The notes beneath the pieces were generated by a model. The model was not told the DNA's origin. It did no database searches and saw only the letters and a program-made list of their open reading frames with translations. Positions 1 to 9,963 of a stretch of 64,000 nt of DNA are shown here, piece by piece (the first letter of the stretch is position 1; each line of letters starts with the position of its first letter). Made by a program: the position numbers and the translations under genes. Source of the stretch: an uncultured Pelagibacteraceae bacterium (lineage in GTDB: Bacteria > Pseudomonadota > Alphaproteobacteria > Pelagibacterales > Pelagibacteraceae); contig CACIYQ010000001.1 in assembly GCA_902590915.1 (NCBI GenBank), forward strand, positions 62,001 through 126,000, read 5' to 3'.

Positions 1-521
1 CATTTTCTTGCTGCATACAAAACTGCTGGATTTTGCTTTCCTTTAAAACCAGGGTTAATCATTATTAATCTTTTAACACCAGCAACAATTGCCGGGACAG
101 CATTCATTAAAACACTTGATGGATAAGATGCTGAAGATCCAGGGACATATATTGCAACTGAGTCTATTGGTAAATATTTATATTCAAGTTTATTTTTAAA
201 CTTATCTATAAAAGAAATATTTTTGAATTTTTGAAGAGAATGAAATTTGTAAATTCTATCATAAGCAATATCAATTGCTTTTTTTACTTTTTGATCTAAA
301 GATTTTATTGAATTATTAATTTCATTCGACGTAGGAGCAATAGTTCTGTTTTGATTAAATCTTTTTTCATATTTCAATAAAGCTTTATCACCATTTTTTT
401 TTACATCTCTAACAATACTGGTCACTGAGACAGAACTAGATTGAATCTTTTTTTTTCGCTGTAAAAGTAATTTGTTTAAAGAATTATTAAAATTCTTATT
501 AGTGCTATTTAGTATTTTCAT
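1..521 (-). CDS. hisD: Histidinol dehydrogenase, N-terminal part (gene continues beyond window start)
   Basis: Reverse-strand reading from ATG at 521 gives MKILNSTNKNFNNSLNKLLLQRKKKIQSSSVSVTSIVRDVKKNGDKALLKYEKRFN...VAIYVPGSSASYPSSVLMNAVPAIVAGVKRLIMINPGFKGKQNPAVLYAARK, HisD-like; no stop before position 1. Confidence 0.9.
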   Translation of the reverse strand, partial: MKILNSTNKNFNNSLNKLLLQRKKKIQSSSVSVTSIVRDVKKNGDKALLKYEKRFNQNRTIAPTSNEINNSIKSLDQKVKKAIDIAYDRIYKFHSLQKFKNISFIDKFKNKLEYKYLPIDSVAIYVPGSSASYPSSVLMNAVPAIVAGVKRLIMINPGFKGKQNPAVLYAARK

Positions 522-919
522 TAATCTTTAATTTCATTTTGATCTTCTAGTCTTACTTCAATTGTTTCTGTAGTCAAAGCAATGTGCGCATTGTTACTGA
601 AGATTAAGTTTATTTCATAATCATTATTATTTTTCAAATAATCAATTCCAATTAATTCTAAAACTAATTCCTGATTTGACTGATCTATATTTTTAGATTT
701 AACTTTATCAACGAAATCAAACCTACAAATACTATTGATTTTTTTATTATCTTGGCCAGTTTCAACTTTTGTTCTCTCTATCGAGAGCAAAAATACTTTG
801 TTTGATGCAAGATATTTTATATCAAGAACCTTTACCTTTGCCCCAGCACTGCATGCAGAAATCATTTGTAAACCGTCCTGATCGTTTGCAATTATTTTTG
901 CTAGATATTTTTTTTCCAT
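521..919 (-). CDS. DUF2948 family protein
   Basis: 132 aa ORF between murA and hisD, a context typical of DUF2948 proteins in alphaproteobacteria. Confidence 0.75.
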   Translation of the reverse strand: MEKKYLAKIIANDQDGLQMISACSAGAKVKVLDIKYLASNKVFLLSIERTKVETGQDNKKINSICRFDFVDKVKSKNIDQSNQELVLELIGIDYLKNNNDYEINLIFSNNAHIALTTETIEVRLEDQNEIKD

Positions 920-2172
920 TAGTTTACTCGGCGTATTTTTGCCCCAACCTTTTTTAACTTTTTTTCTATATTTTCATAACCTCTATCTAAATGATAAATT
1001 CTATTGATAAATGATTTTCCCTTAGCTGTTAAAGCTGCAAGGACCAATGAAACTGATGCTCGTAAATCTGTGGCCATTAATTCAGCAGGTGCAAAATTTA
1101 TATTTCCTTGAACTACAGCTTTGTTTCCTTTAGTTAAAATTTGTGCACCCATACGGTTTAGTTCCGCAACATGCATAAATCGATTTTCAAAAATATCCTC
1201 TTGAATTATTGATTTTTTATTTGCTTTACATAACAAAACCATAATTTGGGCTTGTAAATCAGTTGGAAAACCTGGATATGGAGCTGTTTTAATTTCCAAA
1301 TTTTTTATCTTTTTATTGCCTACAATGTTTATCTTATCGTGATTAACTTTTATTTTAGCCCCAATTTTCTTTAAAACATCAATTTCTGTTTTAATTATTT
1401 TGGGTATCACATTTTTTATTTGTAACTTTCCCTCTGTCAATGCTGCCGCAATTAAATATGTTCCAGCCTCAATTCTATCAAACATAACTGAATAACTAAT
1501 TTCTTTAATTTGTTTTACTCCAGAGATTTTTATTGAACGTTTACCAATCCATTTAATTTTGCAACCCGTTTTTAATAAAAAATTAACTAAATCTTTTATT
1601 TCAGGTTCAATTGCACAATTTTTTAAAATAGTTTTTCCTTTTGCAAAGCAAGCAGCAATAATTAAATTCTCTGTAGCACCAACAGATATTTTTGGGAAAC
1701 TTATGTTTGTCCCTATTAGTCCTTTTGGAGCATTAGCATGAACATATCCATTTAAAATTTTAAATTTAACTCCAAGCTTTGATAAGGCTTTAAGATGAAT
1801 ATCAACAGGTCTGGTACCAATTGCACAACCACCTGGTAGTGAAACTTTTGCATTGCCAAACTTAGCAAGTAATGGTCCAAGAACTAGTATTCCAGCTCTC
1901 ATAGTTTTTACTAAATTATAAGATGCAAATACTTTTTTTTGTTTAGAATTATCTACAACAAGACTTTGTTTAGTAAATTTAGTAATTGATCCCAATGATT
2001 GAAGTAAATTAATCATTGTCTCTATATCTTTAACTTTTGGTAAATTTTTTAAAGTTATTTTATTTTTTGAAAGCAATGTTGCTGCCAAAATTGGTAATGA
2101 TGCGTTTTTCGATCCTGAAATATTTATTTGTCCCTTGAGCTTGTTCGCTCCAAGAACCTCTAGTCTTTGCAT
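919..2172 (-). CDS. murA: UDP-N-acetylglucosamine 1-carboxyvinyltransferase
   Basis: 417 aa; LEVLGANKLKGQINISGSKNASLPILAATLLS and PYPGFPTDLQAQIMVLLC motifs. Confidence 0.97.
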   Translation of the reverse strand: MQRLEVLGANKLKGQINISGSKNASLPILAATLLSKNKITLKNLPKVKDIETMINLLQSLGSITKFTKQSLVVDNSKQKKVFASYNLVKTMRAGILVLGPLLAKFGNAKVSLPGGCAIGTRPVDIHLKALSKLGVKFKILNGYVHANAPKGLIGTNISFPKISVGATENLIIAACFAKGKTILKNCAIEPEIKDLVNFLLKTGCKIKWIGKRSIKISGVKQIKEISYSVMFDRIEAGTYLIAAALTEGKLQIKNVIPKIIKTEIDVLKKIGAKIKVNHDKINIVGNKKIKNLEIKTAPYPGFPTDLQAQIMVLLCKANKKSIIQEDIFENRFMHVAELNRMGAQILTKGNKAVVQGNINFAPAELMATDLRASVSLVLAALTAKGKSFINRIYHLDRGYENIEKKLKKVGAKIRRVN

Positions 2173-2174
2173 AT

Positions 2175-2729
2175 TTAAACTTTAGGTAATGTTACCCCAG
2201 TTTGACCCATATACTTTCCATCTCGATCTGCATAAGTCACTTCTGGTTTTTCATTTCCTCTTAAGAAAATAAATTGTGCAACACCTTCATTTGCATAAAT
2301 TTTTGCAGGTAAAGGTGTGGTGTTTGAAAATTCAAGCGTAACATATCCTTCCCACCCAGGCTCTAGTGGGGTTACATTTACAATGATCCCACATCTCGCA
2401 TATGTTGATTTACCTAGACAAATAACCAATACATCATTTGGAATTTTAAACTTTTCCACAGTTCTTGCTAAAACAAATGAATTTGGTGGAATAACACATT
2501 CAGATACATTTTTAGTTACAAAGTTTGTTGGTTTAAAATTTTTAGGGTCAACAATCTCAGAATTAACATTTGTAAAAATTTTAAACTCGTCTGATACTCT
2601 TGCATCATAGCCAAAAGAAGAAAGACCATAAGAAATACTCTTGCCTCTTACTTGTTTTTCCTCAAAAGGTGAAATCATGTTGTATTCTTTGGACATTTTT
2701 CTAATCCATTTATCGGAGAGAACTGACAT
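2175..2729 (-). CDS. dcd: dCTP deaminase
   Basis: 184 aa; [75 protein letters not shown]. Confidence 0.97.
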   Translation of the reverse strand: MSVLSDKWIRKMSKEYNMISPFEEKQVRGKSISYGLSSFGYDARVSDEFKIFTNVNSEIVDPKNFKPTNFVTKNVSECVIPPNSFVLARTVEKFKIPNDVLVICLGKSTYARCGIIVNVTPLEPGWEGYVTLEFSNTTPLPAKIYANEGVAQFIFLRGNEKPEVTYADRDGKYMGQTGVTLPKV

Positions 2730-2830
2730 TATTTATTTTTTTTCTTATTTTTTTTTTGGAAAATTTTTCTTTTTTTCAAATTTTTTCTTAGAGCAAGACT
2801 TAAACGCTCATTTTTATCTTTAGAACTCAT
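2729..2830 (-). CDS. 33-aa basic miniprotein [33 protein letters not shown]
   Basis: Not in the ORF track (<60 aa). Start overlaps the upstream 66-aa ORF stop (ATGA) and stop overlaps dcd start (TAATG). Resembles short RL..ALR.NLKRRK proteins of alphaproteobacteria. Confidence 0.75.
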   Translation of the reverse strand: MSSKDKNERLSLALRKNLKKRKIFQKKNKKKNK

Positions 2831-3027
2831 TCTTTGTTTGGATTTGTCAAAAAATCTAAAGATATTGGCTTATTAGGATCTAAAGCTTTTATTTTATGTT
2901 CTTCTTGTTTTGGGCCTTCTTTAGCTAAACGTTTGGCTTTTTTTTCTGCAAGCTTCTTTTCTCTTTTAGCTTGCTTTTCCATAAGCTTATTTCCTTTGGT
3001 TGATTTATAATCGTAGTGAATTCCCAT
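2827..3027 (-). CDS. Small Lys-rich hypothetical protein (66 aa)
   Basis: Intact ORF in the dcd operon, stop overlapping the next start. Confidence 0.65.
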   Translation of the reverse strand: MGIHYDYKSTKGNKLMEKQAKREKKLAEKKAKRLAKEGPKQEEHKIKALDPNKPISLDFLTNPNKE

Positions 3028-3126
3028 AACATTTCCTTAAATAGATATAAATCATATTAGTCAAAAAATTAAGGCAATAATTTGAAAAAAATGCGTTAAT
3101 ATCCACAAGATATAAATTGTTTCTTT

Positions 3127-3200
3127 GCTCCTGTAGTTAAATGGCATAACAAGTCATTGGTAATGACTAGTTCCCTGGTCAGTACAGGGTGGGAGCACCA
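3127..3200 (+). tRNA. tRNA-Thr (anticodon GGT), CCA encoded
   Basis: Acceptor GCTCCTG/TGGGAGC, anticodon arm AGTCA-TTGGTAA-TGACT, T stem CCCTG/CAGGG, terminal ACCA. T loop GTCAGTA is atypical. Confidence 0.85.
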
Positions 3201-3932
3201 CTAATTTTTATAAAATATTTTCCTTAAAAAGATAGTCACTAAGATTAAACTAAAAAAAGCTACAAGCGGAATGTAAATATCTGGTGAAAATATAATTTCA
3301 GTAATACCAGGAACTTCAGAGTTTTGATAGATAATTTTTTCAAATCCACTTCCAATCGATACTGCTAAAAATATTTGTGGTACAATGCCTATTAGTGTTG
3401 CAAAGAAAAAATTTCTTACTCGAACATTAAAAAGTGTTGGAAGTATACAACTGATCTGCCACGGTATTCCGCCTATAAAACGATATACGAGTAAATAAAC
3501 AAACTCAGATTTTTTAAATTTAGTCTCTAGTTTGTGATATTTATTTAAAAGCTTTTCTTTAATAAACTCTTTTAAAAAATAATTTCCGAAAATATATAAA
3601 AAAGTTGCACCAACGCTTAACCCAATTACAACAACAATGGTGCCTATCCATTTTCCAAAAATAAATCCACCCATTAGAGCAACCGGTGATCCAAAACCTA
3701 AAAGAGGAAATACCCATAAAATGGTTAAAATTAAAAAAATAAAAAATATCAGAATTAGATTGGACTTTTTTAATTCAGAAAAATATAATCTATTTTCTCT
3801 TATAAAGTCATATGAGGTAAGTTCCTGAATGCTAAATTTAGAGAAGAAAAAAAATAAAAATAAACTAATTAGTATTAAATAAATTAAACCTATAAATAAT
3901 TTAAATTTGTTTGATTTTTCCATTGATAACAA
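3201..3932 (-). CDS. TVP38/TMEM64 family (VTT domain) membrane protein
   Basis: 243 aa multi-TM; FGSPVALMGGFIFGKWIGTIVVVIGLSVGATFLYIFGNYFLKEF and RFIGGIPWQISCILPTLFNV. Confidence 0.85.
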   Translation of the reverse strand: MLSMEKSNKFKLFIGLIYLILISLFLFFFFSKFSIQELTSYDFIRENRLYFSELKKSNLILIFFIFLILTILWVFPLLGFGSPVALMGGFIFGKWIGTIVVVIGLSVGATFLYIFGNYFLKEFIKEKLLNKYHKLETKFKKSEFVYLLVYRFIGGIPWQISCILPTLFNVRVRNFFFATLIGIVPQIFLAVSIGSGFEKIIYQNSEVPGITEIIFSPDIYIPLVAFFSLILVTIFLRKIFYKN

Positions 3933-4015
3933 AGTTATTTATAAAATGTTCTATTTGCTATTTATATATTTAATTACTATAAAGGGCGAAATTTTATAAA
4001 AATTAACCACTTATT

Positions 4016-4156
4016 ATGAAAAGAACATACCAGCCCTCGAATGTCAAAAGAGCCAGAAAACACGGCTTTAGATCAAAGATGAAAACAAAAGGTGGTAAAA
4101 AACTTTTAGCCAGAAGAAGAGCTAGAGGAAGAAAGTCACTAACAGTTTCTGTTTAA
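4016..4156 (+). CDS. rpmH: 50S ribosomal protein L34
   Basis: [46 protein letters not shown], 46 aa; not in ORF track because short. Confidence 0.98.
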   Translation: MKRTYQPSNVKRARKHGFRSKMKTKGGKKLLARRRARGRKSLTVSV

Positions 4157-4160
4157 ATAA

Positions 4161-4502
4161 ATGAAAAGCAAAATCCTTGCTCTTTCAAAGAATGAAGAAT
4201 TTAAAAGTCTTTTAAAAAAAAAGAAAATTTCTAATAAGTATGTGACTATTTTTTTTGGAAAATTGCCTCATAAGGACAATAAAAAACTCAATATAAGTTT
4301 TTCAGTTAAAAAAAAAATTGGAAATGCAGTTAAAAGAAATAAAATTAAAAGAAGGTTAAGAAGTATTGTTAACGATGCAGTTAAAATAATATCAATAAAC
4401 TTTGATTTTTCTATCCTTGTTCTTGCAAAGGAGAGTATGTTAAACAATGAATACAAAAATATAAAAGAAACCCTATTTCAAGACTTGGAAAAAATTAAAT
4501 AA
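4161..4502 (+). CDS. rnpA: Ribonuclease P protein component
   Basis: 113 aa following rpmH; SVKKKIGNAVKRNKIKRRLRSIV signature. Confidence 0.95.
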   Translation: MKSKILALSKNEEFKSLLKKKKISNKYVTIFFGKLPHKDNKKLNISFSVKKKIGNAVKRNKIKRRLRSIVNDAVKIISINFDFSILVLAKESMLNNEYKNIKETLFQDLEKIK

Positions 4503-4753
4503 TGAATATATTCACTAAATTATTGATTAAACTTATTAAGGGCTACAAATATCTAATTAGTCCTTTATTTGGACATTCTTGCCGATACTTGCCTACATGT
4601 TCTGAATATAGCATTGATGCTTTAAAGGAATTTGGTTTTATTAAAGGTCTTTTCAAAAGTATTAAAAGAATTCTGTCGTGTCATCCGATTAAATTTTTAG
4701 GTGGTGGTGAAGGATTTGATCCTGTCAAAAAAAATTTAAAGGATAATAAATAA
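4502..4753 (+). CDS. yidD: Membrane protein insertion efficiency factor YidD
   Basis: KLIKGYKYLISPLFGHSCRYLPTCSEYSIDAL...CHPI motif. Confidence 0.97.
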   Translation: MNIFTKLLIKLIKGYKYLISPLFGHSCRYLPTCSEYSIDALKEFGFIKGLFKSIKRILSCHPIKFLGGGEGFDPVKKNLKDNK

Positions 4754-6429
4754 TGGAGACACGTAATATTATAGCTGCTATAAGTTTGTCTGCTGCTGTA
4801 ATTCTCATTTATACACTTTTTTTTGCACCTCCTCCTATAACTAAAGAAAGTGTGGGTGAAAAAAAGAAAATTGAGCAAAGTTCAGATGCACCTAGCTTAG
4901 ATCAAAAAGAAAATATTAAGGAAATTTCAAGAGAACAGGCACTAAGTGAAAGCGAAAGGGTGGAATTTGAAAATCAAAGTATAATTGGTTCAATATCATT
5001 AAAAGGAGCTGCGATAGACGATTTAACTTTTAAAAAATATAATTTAGTTTTAAATGGTGATGAAAAGGTAAACTTATTAGCACCAAGAAATTCTAAAAAA
5101 GGATATTTAATAGAGAGTGGATTTATAACAACAGATAAAAACGTTAAGATTCCAAATTCAAATTCAATTTGGTCTGTATCGGGAAATAATAAATTAACCA
5201 CAGAATCTCCAATAAAATTAACTTGGGCTAACGATCAAGGAATTATATTCGAAAAAGAAATATCTATTGATGATATGTTTTTATTCACAGTCAAACAACG
5301 GGTAATTAATTCTACAAATAATAAATACGATTTTTATTCTTATGGTCAAATCATTCGAAATGAGGCTCCTGAAATAACAAATTTTTATATACTTCATGAG
5401 GGTTTGGTTGCAACTCTTGATGGTGAATTAATTGAAGAGGATTATGATGATATCGAAGAAAAAAAATTTTCAAGAACCGCACAAAAAGGATGGCTTGGTA
5501 TAGGAGACAAGTATTGGATAACCTCATTGATCCCGCCGAATGGAAAAGAGTTTAAAACCACTTTTGATTATAAAAACAAATTTAGAGCAAATTTTGTAGC
5601 GACTGAACCACTAGAATTAGACAGTAATTCTACAATAGAAGATAAAATGCAAATCATTGTAGCTGCTAAAAGAGTTGATGTTATTGATGGTTATGCAGAG
5701 TCTTTAAAGATAGATAAATTTGACCTAACGATTGATTGGGGATTTTTATACTTCATTACGAAACCATTATTTTTCGGCATAGACTACTTCTTCAAACTTC
5801 TTGGAAATTATGGCTTAGCAATTATAGCAATTACAATTTGTATACGGCTTGCATTTTTTCCTTTAGCAAATTTTTCATTTAGAAGCATGGCTAAAATGAA
5901 AGCGTTACAGCCAGAAATGGCAAGACTCAAAGAGCTACATAAAGACGACAAAATGAAATTACAGCAATCAATGATGGCTCTTTACAAGAAAGAAAAAGTT
6001 AACCCGATGTCTGGGTGTATGCCAATTCTAGTTCAAATTCCAGTTTTTTTTGCACTTTACAAAGTATTATTTGTTACCATTGAAATGAGACACATGCCAT
6101 TTTATGGATGGATTCAGGATTTATCCGAAAGAGATCCCACTTCATTGTTTAATCTATTTGGATTACTACCATATGATGTTCCATCATTTTTAGTGATTGG
6201 AGCTTGGCCTGTAGCAATGGGAGTTTCTATGTGGGTACAACAAAAGTTAAACCCAGCACCTACTGATCCAATGCAAGCAAAAATTTTTATGTTCTTTCCC
6301 CTGTTTTTAACTGTGATATTGGCACCTTTCCCCGCGGGGCTTGTAATATATTGGACTGTAAATAATATTTTAACTATGGCACAGCAAGTCTTCATAATGA
6401 AGCGTACAACAGTTAAAACAACAACTTAA
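4753..6429 (+). CDS. yidC: Membrane protein insertase YidC
   Basis: 558 aa; C-terminal LKELHKDDKMKLQQSMMALYKKEKVNPMSGCMPILVQIPVFFALYKVL. Confidence 0.98.
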   Translation: METRNIIAAISLSAAVILIYTLFFAPPPITKESVGEKKKIEQSSDAPSLDQKENIKEISREQALSESERVEFENQSIIGSISLKGAAIDDLTFKKYNLVLNGDEKVNLLAPRNSKKGYLIESGFITTDKNVKIPNSNSIWSVSGNNKLTTESPIKLTWANDQGIIFEKEISIDDMFLFTVKQRVINSTNNKYDFYSYGQIIRNEAPEITNFYILHEGLVATLDGELIEEDYDDIEEKKFSRTAQKGWLGIGDKYWITSLIPPNGKEFKTTFDYKNKFRANFVATEPLELDSNSTIEDKMQIIVAAKRVDVIDGYAESLKIDKFDLTIDWGFLYFITKPLFFGIDYFFKLLGNYGLAIIAITICIRLAFFPLANFSFRSMAKMKALQPEMARLKELHKDDKMKLQQSMMALYKKEKVNPMSGCMPILVQIPVFFALYKVLFVTIEMRHMPFYGWIQDLSERDPTSLFNLFGLLPYDVPSFLVIGAWPVAMGVSMWVQQKLNPAPTDPMQAKIFMFFPLFLTVILAPFPAGLVIYWTVNNILTMAQQVFIMKRTTVKTTT

Positions 6430-6453
6430 ATATTTTTAATAAACAATTGAATC

Positions 6454-7302
6454 ATGAATTTAACTAATATACTGCCCAAAGATGGGCCACCATTAAATGA
6501 AGTCAAAAAGTATATTGAAAAATATAAAAATGATTTAATTGTAATTAAGTATGGAGGCAATGTTTTAATTGACAGAAATATTTTTAATAATTTTATAACA
6601 GATCTGTTTGTTTTAAATAAATTAGGTCTATCTACTGTAGTAGTTCATGGAGGAGGGCCAAGAATTAGAAGAGAGTTAGAAAAATCTAACATTCAATCAA
6701 AATTTATCAGGGGCTTGAGAGTTACTGACAAAAATATAATAAATATTGTAGAGTCTGTTTTGATTGACTTTAATAATGATATTGTTAAAAATTTAAGTAG
6801 CAAAGGCTCCGAAAGTGTTTCAATACACACAAAAAACAACAATATAATAGAAGTAATTCCTGAAGCAAAAGAGCTAGGTTTTGTAGGTATCCCCACTAAC
6901 ATAAAAAAAGAGGTGATATTAAATATTCTTAGTCAAAATAAAGTACCAATTGTTTCACCATTAGGCTTAGATAAAAATGATCAAAGCTATAACATTAATG
7001 GCGATACAGCTGCAATGGCTATAGCTAAGTCTTTAAAAGCTAGAAGATTATTACTAATGACAAATGTTGATGGCGTTCTTAACAAAGAAAAAATATTAAT
7101 ACAGGAAATTTCTTCCACAGAAATTTTAGAAATGATTAAAAATGAAACTATAACAGAAGGCATGATCCCTAAAATTAATGCGTGTTTAGATGCTGTAAAT
7201 AATGGAGTAACTGGAGTTGGAATAATAAATGGCACAAAAAAGCATTCATGTTTATGGGAAATATTTTCTGACAAAGGTGCAGGTACATTGATTAGAAAAT
7301 GA
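6454..7302 (+). CDS. argB: Acetylglutamate kinase
   Basis: IVIKYGGNVL, VVVHGGGPRI, GMIPKINACLDAV motifs. Confidence 0.97.
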   Translation: MNLTNILPKDGPPLNEVKKYIEKYKNDLIVIKYGGNVLIDRNIFNNFITDLFVLNKLGLSTVVVHGGGPRIRRELEKSNIQSKFIRGLRVTDKNIINIVESVLIDFNNDIVKNLSSKGSESVSIHTKNNNIIEVIPEAKELGFVGIPTNIKKEVILNILSQNKVPIVSPLGLDKNDQSYNINGDTAAMAIAKSLKARRLLLMTNVDGVLNKEKILIQEISSTEILEMIKNETITEGMIPKINACLDAVNNGVTGVGIINGTKKHSCLWEIFSDKGAGTLIRK

Positions 7303-7970
7303 TAAAATTAAAGAATATTAAAAATATACTGTTTGATTGTGATGGAGTTTTATATCAAGATCTGGAAGCTGTTTTTGGTCAAGTAAGTAAAAAAATGACA
7401 GAATATATATCTAAAAAGTTAAATTTGGATTTAAAAGTGGCCAAAGAATTGCAGAGAAGTTATTTTCATAAATACGACACCAGTCTTAATGGTTTAATGA
7501 TTCATCATGATATCCCTCCAAGAGAATTCTTAGATTATGTCCATGATATTGATTTATCTTTCTTGGAAAAAGATCAAACCTTAAGAGAAGAGCTTGAGAG
7601 CATAAATTTAAGAAAATTTGTTTTTACTAATGGAAGCAAAGAACACGTGAAAAATATAACCACATCACTTGGTATTGATGATCAATTTGAGAATGTTTTT
7701 GACATAGTAGATGCCAAATATAATCCCAAACCTGCAGCAAAAGCTTTTGATCTAATGATAGAAAAATTCAAAATAGATCCAAAAGAAACACTTTATATTG
7801 AAGATATTGCAAAAAATTTATCTATTGGAAAAGAAAGAGGGACAATAACTGCATGGTTAATCAATGACGAATACTGGGGTAAAAAAGAGTCAGATAAAGA
7901 ATACATTGACTATAAGATAGAAAATCTTTCTTTATTTTTAAAAAAAATAAGGTTATTAAAAAACACATAA
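7299..7970 (+). CDS. Pyrimidine 5'-nucleotidase, HAD family
   Basis: ILFDCDGVLY, FVFTNGSKEH, YIEDIAKNL HAD motifs; argB-dapD context. Confidence 0.85.
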   Translation: MIKLKNIKNILFDCDGVLYQDLEAVFGQVSKKMTEYISKKLNLDLKVAKELQRSYFHKYDTSLNGLMIHHDIPPREFLDYVHDIDLSFLEKDQTLREELESINLRKFVFTNGSKEHVKNITTSLGIDDQFENVFDIVDAKYNPKPAAKAFDLMIEKFKIDPKETLYIEDIAKNLSIGKERGTITAWLINDEYWGKKESDKEYIDYKIENLSLFLKKIRLLKNT

Positions 7971-7975
7971 ATATT

Positions 7976-8803
7976 ATGAGTATAGAAAATATTATTAGCG
8001 AAGCTTGGGAAAAAAGAGACCAGATTACTCCAAGTTCAAATGAAAATTTAAAGAATACTGTAAATCAAATTATTGATGATTTAGATAATGGTAAAGTCAG
8101 AGTTGCTGAAAAAATAGATGGTGAGTGGAAAACTCATCAATATCTTAAAAAAGCAATCATGTTAAGTTTTAGAATGTATCCATTGGAAAATTTAAATGGT
8201 CCATATAGTAGTTGGTATGATAAAGCTCATCTTTTAAAAGGAAAAACAGCAGGATGGACTAGAGAAAATCATGAAAAGGCTGGTTTTAGAATGGTACCCA
8301 ATTCACCTGTGAGAAAAGGATCCTTCGTTGGCAAAAATGCAGTACTAATGCCGTGCTATGTTAATATTGGTGCGTACATAGATGAGGGCACTATGATTGA
8401 TACTTTTGCAAGAGCTGGAAGTTGCTGTCAAATTGGAAAAAATTGTCATATTTCAGCCGGCTCTGGTGTCGGAGGTGTATTGGAGCCTGCTCAAGCATTA
8501 CCCACGATAATTGAAGACAATGTTTTTCTTGGTGCTATGTCAGAAGTTGTTGAAGGTGTAATAGTTGGTGAAGGATCTGTATTAAGTATGGGAATGTATA
8601 TTGGTCAATCCACAAAAATAGTTGATAGAAAAACTGGTGAAATTACTTATGGAAAAATACCACCTTATTCAGTTGTTGTACCTGGTTCTTTACCAAATAA
8701 AAATAATCCTGCAGCGCCATCACTTTATTGTGCGGTAATTATTAAACAGGTTGATGAAAAAACTAGATCAAAAACATCAGTAAACGATCTTTTGAGAGAA
8801 TAA
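7976..8803 (+). CDS. dapD: 2,3,4,5-tetrahydropyridine-2,6-dicarboxylate N-succinyltransferase
   Basis: Left-handed beta-helix hexapeptide repeats; GAYIDEGTMIDTFARAGSCCQIGKNCHISAGSGVGGVLEP. Confidence 0.97.
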   Translation: MSIENIISEAWEKRDQITPSSNENLKNTVNQIIDDLDNGKVRVAEKIDGEWKTHQYLKKAIMLSFRMYPLENLNGPYSSWYDKAHLLKGKTAGWTRENHEKAGFRMVPNSPVRKGSFVGKNAVLMPCYVNIGAYIDEGTMIDTFARAGSCCQIGKNCHISAGSGVGGVLEPAQALPTIIEDNVFLGAMSEVVEGVIVGEGSVLSMGMYIGQSTKIVDRKTGEITYGKIPPYSVVVPGSLPNKNNPAAPSLYCAVIIKQVDEKTRSKTSVNDLLRE

Positions 8804-8805
8804 AA

Positions 8806-9963
8806 ATGCAAAAAATCAACGAACTTCAATTTGCTAAAGAGCTAATTAGGTTTCCTTCGGTAACTCCTGTTGATGCAGGTATAATGAGTTTTTTAGAAAA
8901 AAAGCTTAAACTACTTGGTTTTAAAACTAAAGTACTTGAATTTAGAGAAAAGAACAGCAAACCAGTAAAAAACCTTTACGCAAGACTTGGTAATAAAAGT
9001 CCTAACTTTTGTTATGCAGGTCATTTAGATGTGGTGCCTGCTGGAAACCTTAAGGACTGGACAGTCAATCCATTTAAACCCTCGATTAAAAAAGGCCATT
9101 TAATTGGAAGAGGTGCAAATGATATGAAAAGTTCAATAGCAGCCTTCGTTGCAGCAATTAGTAATTTTATTGAAAATTACTCTGATTTTAAGGGCTCAAT
9201 TAGTCTTTTAATTACCGGGGACGAAGAAGGTGTCGCTATTAATGGGACGAAAAAAGTTGTGGAGTATTTAAAAAAAAGAAAAGAGAAAATCGATTTTTGT
9301 TTAGTAGGTGAGCCAACTAACCCAATTAAATTGGGTGAAATGATTAAAATTGGGAGAAGAGGAAGTATGAACGGTAGGTTAACTATTACTGGAGTGCAAG
9401 GGCACGTAGCTTATCCTCATCGAGCAAATAATCCTTCAACAGCACTTGTGCAAATTCTTAAAGAAATAAAAGATATTAAATTTGATCAAGGAACAAAGGA
9501 TTTTCAAGCAACTAACTTGGAAATAACAAAAATAAATATTAATAACACTGCTGATAATGTAATTCCAGGTCTTGCTACAGCTACATTTAATATAAGATTT
9601 AATAATAAACACTCCTCTACTTCCCTGAAGAATATGGTAAATAAAGTTATTAAAAAAATATCAGCTAAAAATAAATCTAAATATAAAATTGAATATAGTG
9701 TATCTGGAGAAGCTTTTTTAACAAATCCTAATAAAACAACTTTTATGATACAAGATATAATTGAGAAAATTACAAAAATTAAACCTAAACTTTCAACAAC
9801 AGGAGGGACTTCAGATGCAAGGTTTATTAGGAAAATTGCACCTTGTTTAGAATTTGGGTTAGTTGGTAAAACAATGCATAAAGTAGATGAAGCAGTTTCA
9901 CTGTCAGATTTAAAAAAATTGACCTTAATTTATTCTAATATATTGAAAAATTATTTTAAGTGA
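8806..9963 (+). CDS. dapE: Succinyl-diaminopimelate desuccinylase
   Basis: FCYAGHLDVVPAG, GRGANDMKSSIAAF, TGDEEG motifs; follows dapD. Confidence 0.96.
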   Translation: MQKINELQFAKELIRFPSVTPVDAGIMSFLEKKLKLLGFKTKVLEFREKNSKPVKNLYARLGNKSPNFCYAGHLDVVPAGNLKDWTVNPFKPSIKKGHLIGRGANDMKSSIAAFVAAISNFIENYSDFKGSISLLITGDEEGVAINGTKKVVEYLKKRKEKIDFCLVGEPTNPIKLGEMIKIGRRGSMNGRLTITGVQGHVAYPHRANNPSTALVQILKEIKDIKFDQGTKDFQATNLEITKININNTADNVIPGLATATFNIRFNNKHSSTSLKNMVNKVIKKISAKNKSKYKIEYSVSGEAFLTNPNKTTFMIQDIIEKITKIKPKLSTTGGTSDARFIRKIAPCLEFGLVGKTMHKVDEAVSLSDLKKLTLIYSNILKNYFK

